From positions 58,548,001 through 58,612,000 of the forward strand of contig OX031057.1 in the NCBI GenBank assembly GCA_943736015.1: a stretch of DNA of 64,000 nt, written 5' to 3'. The notes beneath the pieces are model-generated. The model was given only the letters and a program-made list of their open reading frames with translations. It made no database searches and was not told the DNA's origin. Both the position numbers and the translations under genes were made by a program. Source of the stretch: Tridacna crocea (taxonomy: Eukaryota > Mollusca > Bivalvia > Cardiida > Cardiidae). Below are positions 56,750 through 64,000 of this stretch, one piece after another; within the stretch, counting starts at the first letter, position 1; each line of letters begins with the position of its first letter.

Positions 56750-57089
56750 ATTCAAATTAGATGTTTTCCAATTTATTTGAGCCATGCTTTGTTAAAATTG
56801 AGGCTTAATGCACCTCTGTGATCCATGGTAGTAAGCCAGCTACTCAATCATGATGTAGACTGGTCCCTAGACAAAGAAAATTGACCAATAGTGAAAAGTT
56901 TCGGCCTAGATCAGCCTGCTCGGACCTAGATCGATACATTTCACAGAAGCATTTAAAAGCCCCATTTTTACACAGTATGACTTATCCTAATTGTACAAAG
57001 TCATACGAATAATGGTTTGGAATTCCTCATTTATGTAACAATTTTACATCCAGATTTGAGTCAAGAGTCATGGTCTATGAAAAAGGACC

Positions 57090-57321
57090 TTAACCCTTTC
57101 CAAAATAATCCCTGGTTTTTACTTCCCTTCGATAGAAGCCGTTTGAAAACATTGTGGAAAAAGAAGAAAATGCTGTCGACCAGCATTTTCTCCTTTTTTT
57201 CCCACAATGTTTACTACCCTACTGAATACAAATTTCAATTTTTGAGTTACGTTATTTTTGTCGTCTCCAAGTGCTTTCAATTTGGACCAATCAAAAATTT
57301 TGTCGTTTGGTAAAGGGTTAA
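57090..57321 (-). mobile_element. P1 MITE, minus, TTAA at both ends
   Basis: TTAACCCTTTCCAAAATAATC to GTTTGGTAAAGGGTTAA. Hairpin AAGAAAATGCTG...CAGCATTTTCTCC with a CGAC loop. Confidence 0.78.
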
Positions 57322-57325
57322 TACA

Positions 57326-57481
57326 TTTGCAAATAGTTTCGACCCATGGGCAGGGTGACATGAGTTTGCAAATAGTTTCGACCCATGGGCAGGGTGACAT
57401 GAGTTTGCAAATAGTTTCGACCCATGGGCAGGGTGACATGAGTTTGCAAATAGTTTCGACCCATGGGCAGGGTGACATGAG
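57326..57481. repeat. 39-bp minisatellite, four exact copies
   Basis: Four contiguous copies of a 39-bp unit beginning TTTGCAAATAGTTTCGACCC and ending GTGACATGAG. Because 39 is a multiple of three, both strands show 13-residue peptide repeats. These are by-products, not genes. It begins five bases after a P1 TTAA. Confidence 0.93.
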
Positions 57482-57834
57482 TCGAAACTTTTTGCTATAA
57501 GTCATGTCAAAGGACCAGTGTACCTAATTATCGACTCGGTTGCTAGACAAAACGATCTTATGGATCTTTGTATGGCTTGCTTGATATGGGAATTACTGAT
57601 ATGTATTTATGTATTTAGACCCCTTTTGCCGGCGCGGTTTTTTTTTTTTAACTTTTGGACTCCCATTCGTGACCCCACATTTTTTTGTTGATCAAGATCA
57701 GATCACACCAAAAGTGATGTCTTTTCTTGACCTAGGCTGGCCAATACTGTGCAGATTTTATTTTCTTGAGGGGAAAACGTTAAATCTTAATGTTTCTTTT
57801 TTCCTCAAATTTTTATTTAGCCGCTTAACTCTTT

Positions 57835-58031
57835 ACCAAACGACAAAATTTCAAGAAATCCAAATTGAAAGCATTTGCAGACGACAAAATGTGAGTAAGA
57901 CATTGGAAAAGATAAAAAAAAAATAAAACGATGTGGGTAAAGGTCACCAGCATTTTCTCCTTTTTCCAAATTATTTTCAGAAAGCTTCTATCTTACAGGC
58001 TTTGAAAATCGAGACTGTGATATAAAGTTTT
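57835..58031 (+). mobile_element. P1 MITE, eroded right end
   Basis: TTAACTCTTTACCAAACGAC at the left. The left hairpin arm is mostly deleted (GTCACCAGCATTTTCTCC). Confidence 0.65.
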
Positions 58032-58429
58032 ATGGGATAAATGTTTTAGGTAAGGATGAAAGTTCTTCGACCGTTTCTTATTTCAATTCAAGCATTTTTT
58101 CTTGTTTATTTGTCGAAGCTATACTCAAAGTCGTTGTTGGAAAGTGTCTTACTTTCAAAAATTCGAACTAGACTTTCCTCTGTTTCAACTTTTTTTTAAA
58201 ACTATCCGACTAATTTTGAACCTTAGAAAGCGCATAAAGTAAGACAAGTCTAGACAATAGAATTAATCCGACTGTTTTTTTTTTTTGTTTGTCCTGAAAA
58301 ACTGACAGCAGTAAATATAGGAAAGGCAAGAATGTGAAATCGACTTTCTGTTTCACATCTACAGTTCGAGTTTCTGACAGGTTTTCCACTCATTGCCATG
58401 GGCAAAAAATACGACAAAAACGAGGGCTG
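58032..58429. other. Gap, no element recognised
   Basis: AT-rich sequence with short T-runs. Nothing supported. Confidence 0.3.
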
Positions 58430-58510
58430 TTTCGGACAGTATATATCCAAGATCAGAATGCATATTTTGCACAGTCTGATCTTGGGTCTATACTATCCGC
58501 TTGTTTAGTC
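58430..58510. mobile_element. P3 core relic
   Basis: CGGACAGTATATATCCAAG and AGTCTGATCTTGGGTC pair imperfectly. Terminal sequence is absent. Confidence 0.5.
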
Positions 58511-58585
58511 AAGCCTTTAAGATATATAGGATCTGACATGAATTGGCTTTTGAGATAAAATTTTATTAAACGAGTCTAGGCTCGC

Positions 58586-58814
58586 TTAACTCATTACCAA
58601 ACGACAAAATTTTAGACTGGTTCATATTGAAAGCATTTGCAGACAACAAAATAAAGGTGCCTGAAAAATTGAAATTTGTTTTGGGAAGGGTAGAAAACAC
58701 TGTGGGAAAAGGAGAAAATGCTGGTTACCAGCATTTTCTCCTTTTCCTACAGTGTTTTCAAAGGGGTTCTTTCTCAGGGGCGTCAAAAGTAGGGATTGTG
58801 TGGTAATGGGTTAA
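58586..58814 (+). mobile_element. P1 MITE, best preserved copy
   Basis: 229 bp bounded by TTAA. The left end is TTAACTCATTACCAAACGAC, the right end GTGTGGTAATGGGTTAA, giving short inverted ends. Internal order: AAAATTTTAGACTGG, GAAAGCATTTGCAGACAAC, GAAATTTGTTTTGGGAAGGG, the hairpin 58698-58754 (27-bp arms, TTA loop), TTCTTTCTCAGGGGCGTC and AAAGTAGGGATTG. TTAA target duplication with CCC-type ends is the piggyBac rule. No transposase is present, so it is non-autonomous. Confidence 0.85.
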
Positions 58815-59460
58815 TAACACTTTATCTTGACACTTTTAAGAAAATTCATCTTCAATGCCACCGAATGGCAGATCCTTTTTATCATAACCATATTTCACAA
58901 ATTATAGATCAGAAGATGCAAAAACATCTACAGATGCACCCGCGGTAAAACCCGTTCACTTCTATGAAAAGCGTTTAAAATAAAGTCAGAAATGACGTCA
59001 CACACATGTGATATTACTGGTGTATAAGATAAGAAAATCCGTAATTTGTATAATACACTGAAACTAAGGGAGGTTATGTGATAAAACTATGTTTTGACTT
59101 TCGGTGAATTGTACTTTCAGTCATCGAAATAGAACAGAACAAAGTAGAATATAGAATTCTATTGGCTTAACCTCTACAGGTCATTATCACATACTACATT
59201 CATAGTCATCAAACTATATAACGTGAATCATGCCACAGGCAAATAAAATCCTTATGTGACAAACACATTTACGACAATAGAAAAAGGCATGGAAAAGCAT
59301 GGAAACTGAATAGGATTTAGTTATAAAGGTTGAAATTGCAATACTAGTAAAACTGGTAGCATCTAATACAGAACTGGAGTTGAAATAAAATTAAGTATCA
59401 GTTAGCCCATTACGTAATGAAACTAGAAATAGATCAAGTTTATGTATTTGAACCTGTAAG
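58815..59460. other. Gap with one CRE-like site
   Basis: TGACGTCA occurs at about 58993. No gene or repeat was recognised. Confidence 0.35.
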
Positions 59461-59600
59461 AATCAACCCTTTGCCACACTGAAAAAAAGACATTGTGGAA
59501 AAAGGAGAACTGATGACATTTCGCGTCCAGCAGTGTACTACTTTTGAAAACATTGTGACAGAAACTGAATGACTTATTTTGAATTCTTGATCCCAAGTCC
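59461..59600 (-). mobile_element. P1 relic
   Basis: ATCAACCCTTTGCCACACTG and GACATTGTGGAAAAAGGAG survive. The palindrome is destroyed. Confidence 0.4.
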
Positions 59601-59922
59601 TTAAACAAGAGTAAACGCCTAGACAATAGAGCGGACCTTTTCCAGCCGTCTTTAAGGTCTACCAGATGACAAAATCTGAAGATGTAAAAGGGCAGAAAAT
59701 ATTGTGGGAGAAGAAAATGATGCAGCCATTACAGTAATGTACAAAGCCTTTGGTAAGCGACAAAATAGCCGACTAGACCGTGGAAAGCAATGATGCAGAC
59801 GACAATGATGCAGCCGTTAAAGTAATGGGCAACGCCTTTGGCAAGCGACAAAATAGCCCGTATTCACCAGCCATTCTTGAGAATATTCGAAGTCTTATTC
59901 TCCACATTTTTTTTAAATTTGT

Positions 59923-59984
59923 AAGTAACACAACTTCTAATTGGCTAAACCGAATGGTTTAGCCAATCAGAAGTTGTGTTACTT
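59923..59984. repeat. Near-perfect 29-bp-arm palindrome
   Basis: Arms 59923-59951 and 59956-59984 differ at one position, with a GAAT loop. The motif AACTTCTGATTGGCTAAACC recurs in the 96-bp duplication at 40462-40653. Confidence 0.9.
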
Positions 59985-60108
59985 TCAAATATAGGATATT
60001 CTTGAGAATGAGGCAAAGAAGGTTCTTAAGAACGGTTGGTGTACACGAGCCCTGACTTTCGGTAACACCGTCCATGACACTTATTCAGGCCAGTCGTTAC
60101 AGTAATGG

Positions 60109-60122
60109 GCAAAGCCTTTAGC
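60109..60122. repeat. SINE target-site duplication, left
   Basis: GCAAAGCCTTTAGC, repeated as GCAAAGCCTTTGGC at 60386-60399 with one mismatch. Confidence 0.8.
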
Positions 60123-60385
60123 TGTTGGTTGTATTGGTGTTTAACGCCACTTTAACAGCTGAGGTCATATCATGGCGGTTGGTGACGCACATGTGTTTCC
60201 GAGCTTTCTCACATCAGTACTGGCATGACTTTCTTTCCAAAGCCACCAACTACTTTTTTCACATGCTTCAGCAGAGGTGAGAGGCGAAAATACGCCGGAA
60301 AGAAAGTTCGCCTCAACCGGGTATCGAACTCACAACCACCAGGTCACGAGTCCAACACGCTCACCACTGAGCCATCCAGGCGGGC
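60123..60385 (-). mobile_element. Complete tRNA-derived SINE with target duplication
   Basis: 263 bp flanked by a 14-bp duplication. In minus sense: tRNA-like head (GGATGGCTCAGTGGTGAGCG for the A box, GAGTTCGATACCC for the B box), then body with the complement of TTTCTTTCCAAAGCCACC, a domain with the complement of GTCATATCATGGCGGTTGG, and 3' end GGCGTTAAACACC. It has the layout of the RUDI-type SINEs described in clams (recalled, unverified). It is the best template for reading the decayed Y modules of the array. Confidence 0.85.
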
Positions 60386-60399
60386 GCAAAGCCTTTGGC
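60386..60399. repeat. SINE target-site duplication, right
   Basis: GCAAAGCCTTTGGC, partner of 60109-60122. It belongs to the interrupted third copy of the ~90-bp direct repeat. Confidence 0.8.
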
Positions 60400-60445
60400 A
60401 AGCGACAATATAGCCGACTAGATCATGGAAATGAATAATGTAGAC

Positions 60446-60700
60446 GGCAAATTAAATGTGGCTTATTTGATACGATTTGACTTTGATAAAGTACATATAA
60501 AAAATATTTTTGGAGAGTTAGATTCCTTGAACTTCTTATAGAGGTCTTTGAGTGCCTTTTGGCCCTAGCCTCGCACTGGTGAAACAAAGAGCATACGTGA
60601 ATAGTGTGAATTGTCACAGTGATATTACTGAAAAAATGTTGAAAGCGATGCACAATACCATCCAATCTATAATCGTGAAAGGTCCGAAATTTTCGGTGAA
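60446..60700. other. Gap, no element recognised
   Basis: Frames on opposite strands (80 and 72 codons) overlap here and in the following MITE. Neither has support. Confidence 0.3.
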
Positions 60701-60927
60701 GGGTTTACAAAAAAAAAAATACAATTATGGAATAGTCCAAATAGAAAATATTTGCAGACGACAAATTTAATGAGACCGGAAAGATGCAAATCGTTTTGGA
60801 ATGGAAGAAAAATTGTAGGAAAAGGAGAAAATGCTGGTGACCAGCATTTTCTCCTTTTCCCTCAATGTTTTTTAAAAGGCTTCTTGTTAAGGGTCATTAA
60901 AACTCGTAACTTTGTGGTAAAGGGTTA
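60701..60927 (+). mobile_element. P1 MITE
   Basis: The left end is degraded (GGGTTTAC then A-run). The right end is intact: GTGGTAAAGGGTTAA. The hairpin GGAAAAGGAGAAAATGCTGG...CCAGCATTTTCTCC has a TGA loop. Confidence 0.75.
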
Positions 60928-62004
60928 AAAGAATAGAAAAAATCGGGTTCAAGAAAAGAAAGATACACCCCTTTCCAATAAATCCAATCAGACGCTGAAT
61001 TACTACATTTTATTCAGCTTCTCGCGAGAACTCGTCATCTCCTAGGTAACGGCGAGATTGGCGGTTTTTACTGACGTTCGCTCGGCATCGGATCGTCTCA
61101 TCGTCGTATGACAGGCGCCTAGGGAAATCAAGCGATGGGCTCAATAGAATTTTACTGCGCTCTTTACAGAATAAATTTTACTCAATCAACTTAATAGAGT
61201 AAACGATAAAAAGCGTAATATCCCCGGATATAAATGGCGAAACGGCAACGGGGGAGTTATTCTGTCGCCGCCGAAGAAATAAATCGTATATCATGGATAT
61301 GAAATTGTGAAAAGGGGGCCTTGAGTTGGCCATTGTTGATGCTTTTTCATTGCTGTCGTCATAATACTTCATCCTAGTTTTTGACGGCCATAACGTTTTA
61401 CTGTCGAACCCAATAGCCCAGTCGATAACGTTTAAGGCTTGGAATTCGAGGGTCACTGGCTTGATTCCCCGGCTTGGCCATTTTTTTCCGTGGGGTGGGG
61501 AAGGGAGGGGCCTGATGATTGCCATTGCAACATGATTCATTTCCCATGCACATGTAAATAGTCTAATATTTTAATGTCAAATATACGAAATCGACCTCTT
61601 TCGAAAATAAAGATGAAAATGACGTCCAACCAACAGACTTAGATAGTCTTTTAAACCTGGTCAAAAGAGCGGACGGTTATTTGAACCAAGGTCACACTAC
61701 TCGTTCTGCCAAATGTAATACCCATGCCATTTCCACATTACCTATTGTCGCCAAGTGCGCTGAAAAAATCTTTTGAATTTATTATGGTAACAGGGTATGA
61801 AATACTTTCATCTACTACAATATATTAATTATACATCCTTTTGGTTTATAAAGGACGAAGAGGCCATAACACATCAAACGCACTTGCTTTATGAAAAATC
61901 TTGCAAATGGGATGAAGTTACCTTAATTTGTAATTTTTCAAATATTATTTTGAAATTGATTCAAAAATAAACCTGATCAGAATTCTTACTTTTCATGATC
62001 TGTA
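60928..62004. other. Gap with CpG-rich palindrome and tRNA-like head
   Basis: TTCTCGCGAGAA, a perfect 12-bp palindrome, lies at 61019-61030 in a locally CpG-rich stretch (61015-61130) with an inverted CCAAT (GATTGGCGG). 61409-61480 on the plus strand resembles a tRNA head (TAGCCCAGTCGATAAC, GGCTTGATTCCC). The 120-codon minus-strand frame 61178-61540 crosses this head and is unlikely to be a gene. Confidence 0.35.
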
Positions 62005-62136
62005 GAACACTAGGTTCTAACATGACACGTGATTCGGCTCTATAAATACAGTACAACGAAATCAAGGTAAGAACACTAGGTTCTAACATGACACGTGAGA
62101 CGGCCCTATAAATACAGTACAACGAAATCACGGTAA
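62005..62136 (+). promoter_or_regulatory. Duplicated 66-bp promoter-like block
   Basis: Two 66-bp copies (62005-62070, 62071-62136) each hold GAACACTAGGTTC, the E-box-like CACGTG (62026, 62092) and CTATAAATACAG, a good TATA box (62041, 62107). Tandem duplication of a block with both motifs suggests a doubled promoter. It could equally be a chance duplication of AT-rich DNA. Confidence 0.45.
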
Positions 62137-62138
62137 AT

Positions 62139-62200
62139 TCTACGTCATTCTATATATAGCTACGCCATTCTATATAGAGTGACGTCATTCGGTATGAATT
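62139..62200 (+). promoter_or_regulatory. Three ~20-bp repeats with CRE site
   Basis: TACGTCATTCTATATATAGC, TACGCCATTCTATATAGAG and TGACGTCATTCGGTATG follow each other directly. The last carries a perfect CRE/ATF site TGACGTCA at 62180-62187. It lies 405 bp upstream of the candidate first exon. Confidence 0.45.
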
Positions 62201-62592
62201 AAGTTATGCAATGCAAAATAATCTTCATCAGCGTTTTTAATCTAATTATGATCCTGTTTTCCTTTCATTAAGAGTTGATTATATTAATCGAAATAATCTT
62301 CATTCTATCGTTGTTTTTATTTTTTTTTATCAAACAATAGACCACGATAGAAAGAAGATTATTTGCTTGTTTTTGAGACCACAGGTGTAAAACTAGGAGC
62401 CATGACATGGAAATTATAAACATCATCAAGTTGGATTTATGATTTATTTCATCATAGTAGAATCTACGTAATTTTTAAACTTTTTATCCCAAACACAAGC
62501 ATTATTGGAAACTGATAACCAAAGATTTATCAAGCGAAAGTTTTACATTCATTGCTACAACATAGTCCGTTTGTGTCTATTCGTAAACAGCA

Positions 62593-62684
62593 ATGGCTCC
62601 ACTATCGATTCTGGCTCTCGTGACCGCCTTCGGCATAATGCTTATGACTTTTTTTCCTACGCCCCTGTATATGATTAATGAAAG
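62593..62684 (+). CDS. Candidate first coding exon, hydrophobic N-terminus
   Basis: ATG in good context (AACAGCAATGG) opens a 30-codon stretch that starts MAPLSILALVTAFGIM. It is hydrophobic from about residue 4 to 22, like a signal peptide or signal anchor. It ends at AAAG followed by GTAAAC, a strong donor, in phase 2; unspliced it would stop one codon later. Upstream are the TATA/CRE blocks, downstream a candidate terminal exon and polyadenylation signal. No family was recognised, and a 31-codon chance frame cannot be excluded. Confidence 0.3.
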
Positions 62685-63072
62685 GTAAACAAATTTGTTT
62701 ACAAAGAATGAGGGCATAAACACAGGGGAAAAACTGACTGAAATGCTACATTTGTAAATGATAACGTTTCTTACAGTGCTATTTCATCGATTCTAGGAAA
62801 AAATATCAGTTCATAATAATCTGACAATTACAGTGTTGTATCTTCATTTTTCCAGCAGTTTTGTCAACCTTTAAAAAGCAATAGAGTATTATAGCTGTTT
62901 CGATGCTTAGTCAAACAAGAGGGTCACATGCGGATACTAACGCTCAGTTGCAGTTACTCTTAGAAATAGATTGAATTTTAGTGAAAGGGGTATTACTGTG
63001 TCAAAAATATTTTGATGTTTTCCTGCCCTTGTTCTATGGGTTCTCCTTTTGATAGTCAACAACTAATGACAG

Positions 63073-63276
63073 AGACATTATAAAATGTCCAAGTGTTTCT
63101 ACTACGACGACGGCCACAAGAACAGGGCAATGACAATTCTTCGACGTACATCGGTACCCGGAAGCGGCAGTCAACTAGGGGATTTTTCATTGGCCCACAA
63201 AGTCAGTGCGAGTACTGGTGTAGTTCCCAGTAGTTCCCAGGAAGCAGAATCGAGAGAGATTAGTATAAGCTGTTAG
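63073..63276 (+). CDS. Candidate terminal coding exon
   Basis: Open from a possible acceptor (ACTAATGACAG, exon from 63073) to TAG at 63274-63276. The first in-frame ATG is at 63085, giving 63 codons that start MSKCFYYDDGHKNRAM and end in a Ser-rich tail (GVVPSSSQEAESREISIS). Codons are richer in G and C at third positions than local DNA. The frame is phase 0, so it cannot join the exon at 62593 directly. A 52-nt segment (62834-62885, after TTACAG, before GTATTA) would bridge the phases without a stop, but its donor is weak. The function is unknown. A cytoplasmic tail is one guess. Confidence 0.35.
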   Translation, partial: RHYKMSKCFYYDDGHKNRAMTILRRTSVPGSGSQLGDFSLAHKVSASTGVVPSSSQEAESREISISC

Positions 63277-63322
63277 ACCTTGTTTCTTAATTGATGTAAA
63301 TTAAAAATGTTTAAAGTAATAG

Positions 63323-63398
63323 TTCGACGTCATCTTCGAAATCAGCCGAACCAAAATGTGGACATTTTGGTTCGGATGATTTCGAAGATGACGTCGAA
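63323..63398. repeat. Near-perfect 37-bp-arm palindrome
   Basis: Arms 63323-63359 and 63362-63398 differ at one position (CAGCC against CATCC), with GG between them. Arm motifs include TTCGACGTCATCTTCG and CCGAACCAAAATGT. In the candidate transcript it would form a strong hairpin in the 3' untranslated region. Confidence 0.93.
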
Positions 63399-63647
63399 GT
63401 ATAGCTACATGATGGCGTTGCTTTGCTTTTTGTGAAATTGTCCAGGTTGGTGCTCTTATAGTTGTATTTTGATCTTGCGGCCTTGGGGCAAAGCCATTAT
63501 TCCTGTTTCATCTCTTTTTATCAAGACTTTAAAACTAAAATGATGATGACAATTGTAAATTTGACCACTTGATGATTATGGTACTATCCATGCTTATGTA
63601 CACGAGTTGTATCCATACTTATGAACACATGTTCGATAGCTTTTGAT

Positions 63648-63653
63648 AATAAA
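63648..63653 (+). terminator. Polyadenylation signal AATAAA
   Basis: AATAAA followed after ~15-25 bases by GT-rich TGTTCCTATTTGTTGTTG, the standard arrangement for 3'-end cleavage. It lies 372 bp after the candidate stop codon. A second AATAAA occurs at about 63896. Confidence 0.45.
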
Positions 63654-63926
63654 CAACAAGTTTTTCAATGTTCCTATTTGTTGTTGTTTCTGCAGTAAGA
63701 ATTAAAGGTGTTGCGGTCGACTTTGTATTATTTACCCTCGCCTCATTACGTCATCTTGCAAACTGTCCGTTGTTCTTTCCTTTCCATGCAAAAACTCTTT
63801 TATATAAAACTATTTCATGTCTATTGGAGGCTACGGCACGATGATAATTACATTGTGTATGTTTCTATGATTACAAAACTATGTACGTTTTTGTCAATAA
63901 AATAATTCGTTCGTTACATTAAGGGT

Positions 63927-64000
63927 TTAAACCTTTCCCAGCCTATCCCTTGTTTTAACAAACCTTAAACAGAAGCCTTTTGAAAACATTGGGGAAAAGG
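63927..64000 (-). mobile_element. P1 MITE cut by window end
   Basis: TTAAACCTTTCCCAGCC, AGAAGCCTTTTGAAAAC and CATTGGGGAAAAGG are the start of a minus-oriented copy. The hairpin continues beyond the window. Confidence 0.7.

Larger units (their letters stand above)
59718..60445. repeat. Three ~90-bp direct repeats split by insertions
   Basis: A unit containing GATGCAGCCGTTACAGTAATG, GCAAAGCCTTTGGCAAGCG and ACAAAATAGCCGACTAGACC starts near 59718, 59805 and 60093. The second is interrupted by the palindrome-bearing block 59860-60090, the third by a SINE. Confidence 0.7.

Noticed and set aside
57119..57505. 128-codon minus and 80-codon plus ORFs with 13-residue peptide repeats
   Set aside because: They are produced by a 39-bp minisatellite (a multiple of three) and the adjoining MITE hairpin, open on both strands.
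61178..61540. 120-codon minus-strand ORF
   Set aside because: It runs through a tRNA-like head and a G-rich stretch, with no recognisable domain and no splice or start support.

Overview
The window is non-coding, repeat-dominated animal DNA. It is AT-rich and has no operon or dense-gene structure. It is full of tRNA-headed SINEs, TTAA-flanked MITEs, minisatellites and one Tc1-type transposon. The SINE style (tRNA head, a body ending in GTGTTTAAC, an ATTG/TTGA tail) and the 0.9-kb repeat starting at the AGCTCACC hairpin look molluscan, most likely bivalve. That assignment is from memory and was not checked by a search.

Region 1 (1-35213) is a direct tandem array of a ~6.96-kb unit: five copies (A-E) plus the first 232 bp of a sixth. 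It probably continues left of the window. Units A-C are full length. Unit D has lost ~1.2 kb, and unit E carries a 1.5-kb Tc1-like transposon with an intact DD34E transposase, the only convincing complete protein gene here. The unit is itself composite. It holds a field of degenerate TCAGTC motifs, a ~600-bp pyrimidine-only stretch, and an alternating series of two degenerate modules: X, a coding-like ~110-bp module, and Y, a tRNA-headed SINE remnant always on the minus strand. It looks like a higher-order repeat. One X module belongs to a protein-like tract that is still a 113-codon ORF in unit E but is frameshifted in A-D.

Region 2 (35214-37340) is the decayed right edge of the array. It has more TCAGTC-type sequence, two tRNA-like SINE copies facing each other inside a 24-bp inverted repeat, and then strongly diverged fragments of the 7-kb unit joined in a rearranged order.

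Region 3 (37341-64000) is a graveyard of small elements. At least three families of short palindromic elements have TTAA ends followed by CCCTTT/CCCTTA, suggesting non-autonomous piggyBac-type MITEs. They account for about thirty copies, some abutting and sharing one TTAA, some carrying later insertions. Between them lie SINEs, a 0.9-kb element with four ~165-bp internal repeats, minisatellites of 32, 39 and 49 bp, a 420-bp foldback and near-perfect palindromes.

The only hint of a host gene is at the far right (62005-63670), plus strand. It has a duplicated TATA/CACGTG block, a CRE-bearing block, a short hydrophobic first-exon candidate with a splice donor, a terminal-exon candidate and a polyadenylation signal. 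No rRNA, functional tRNA or CRISPR array was seen. All similarity statements come from reading by eye, and no alignment or search was run.
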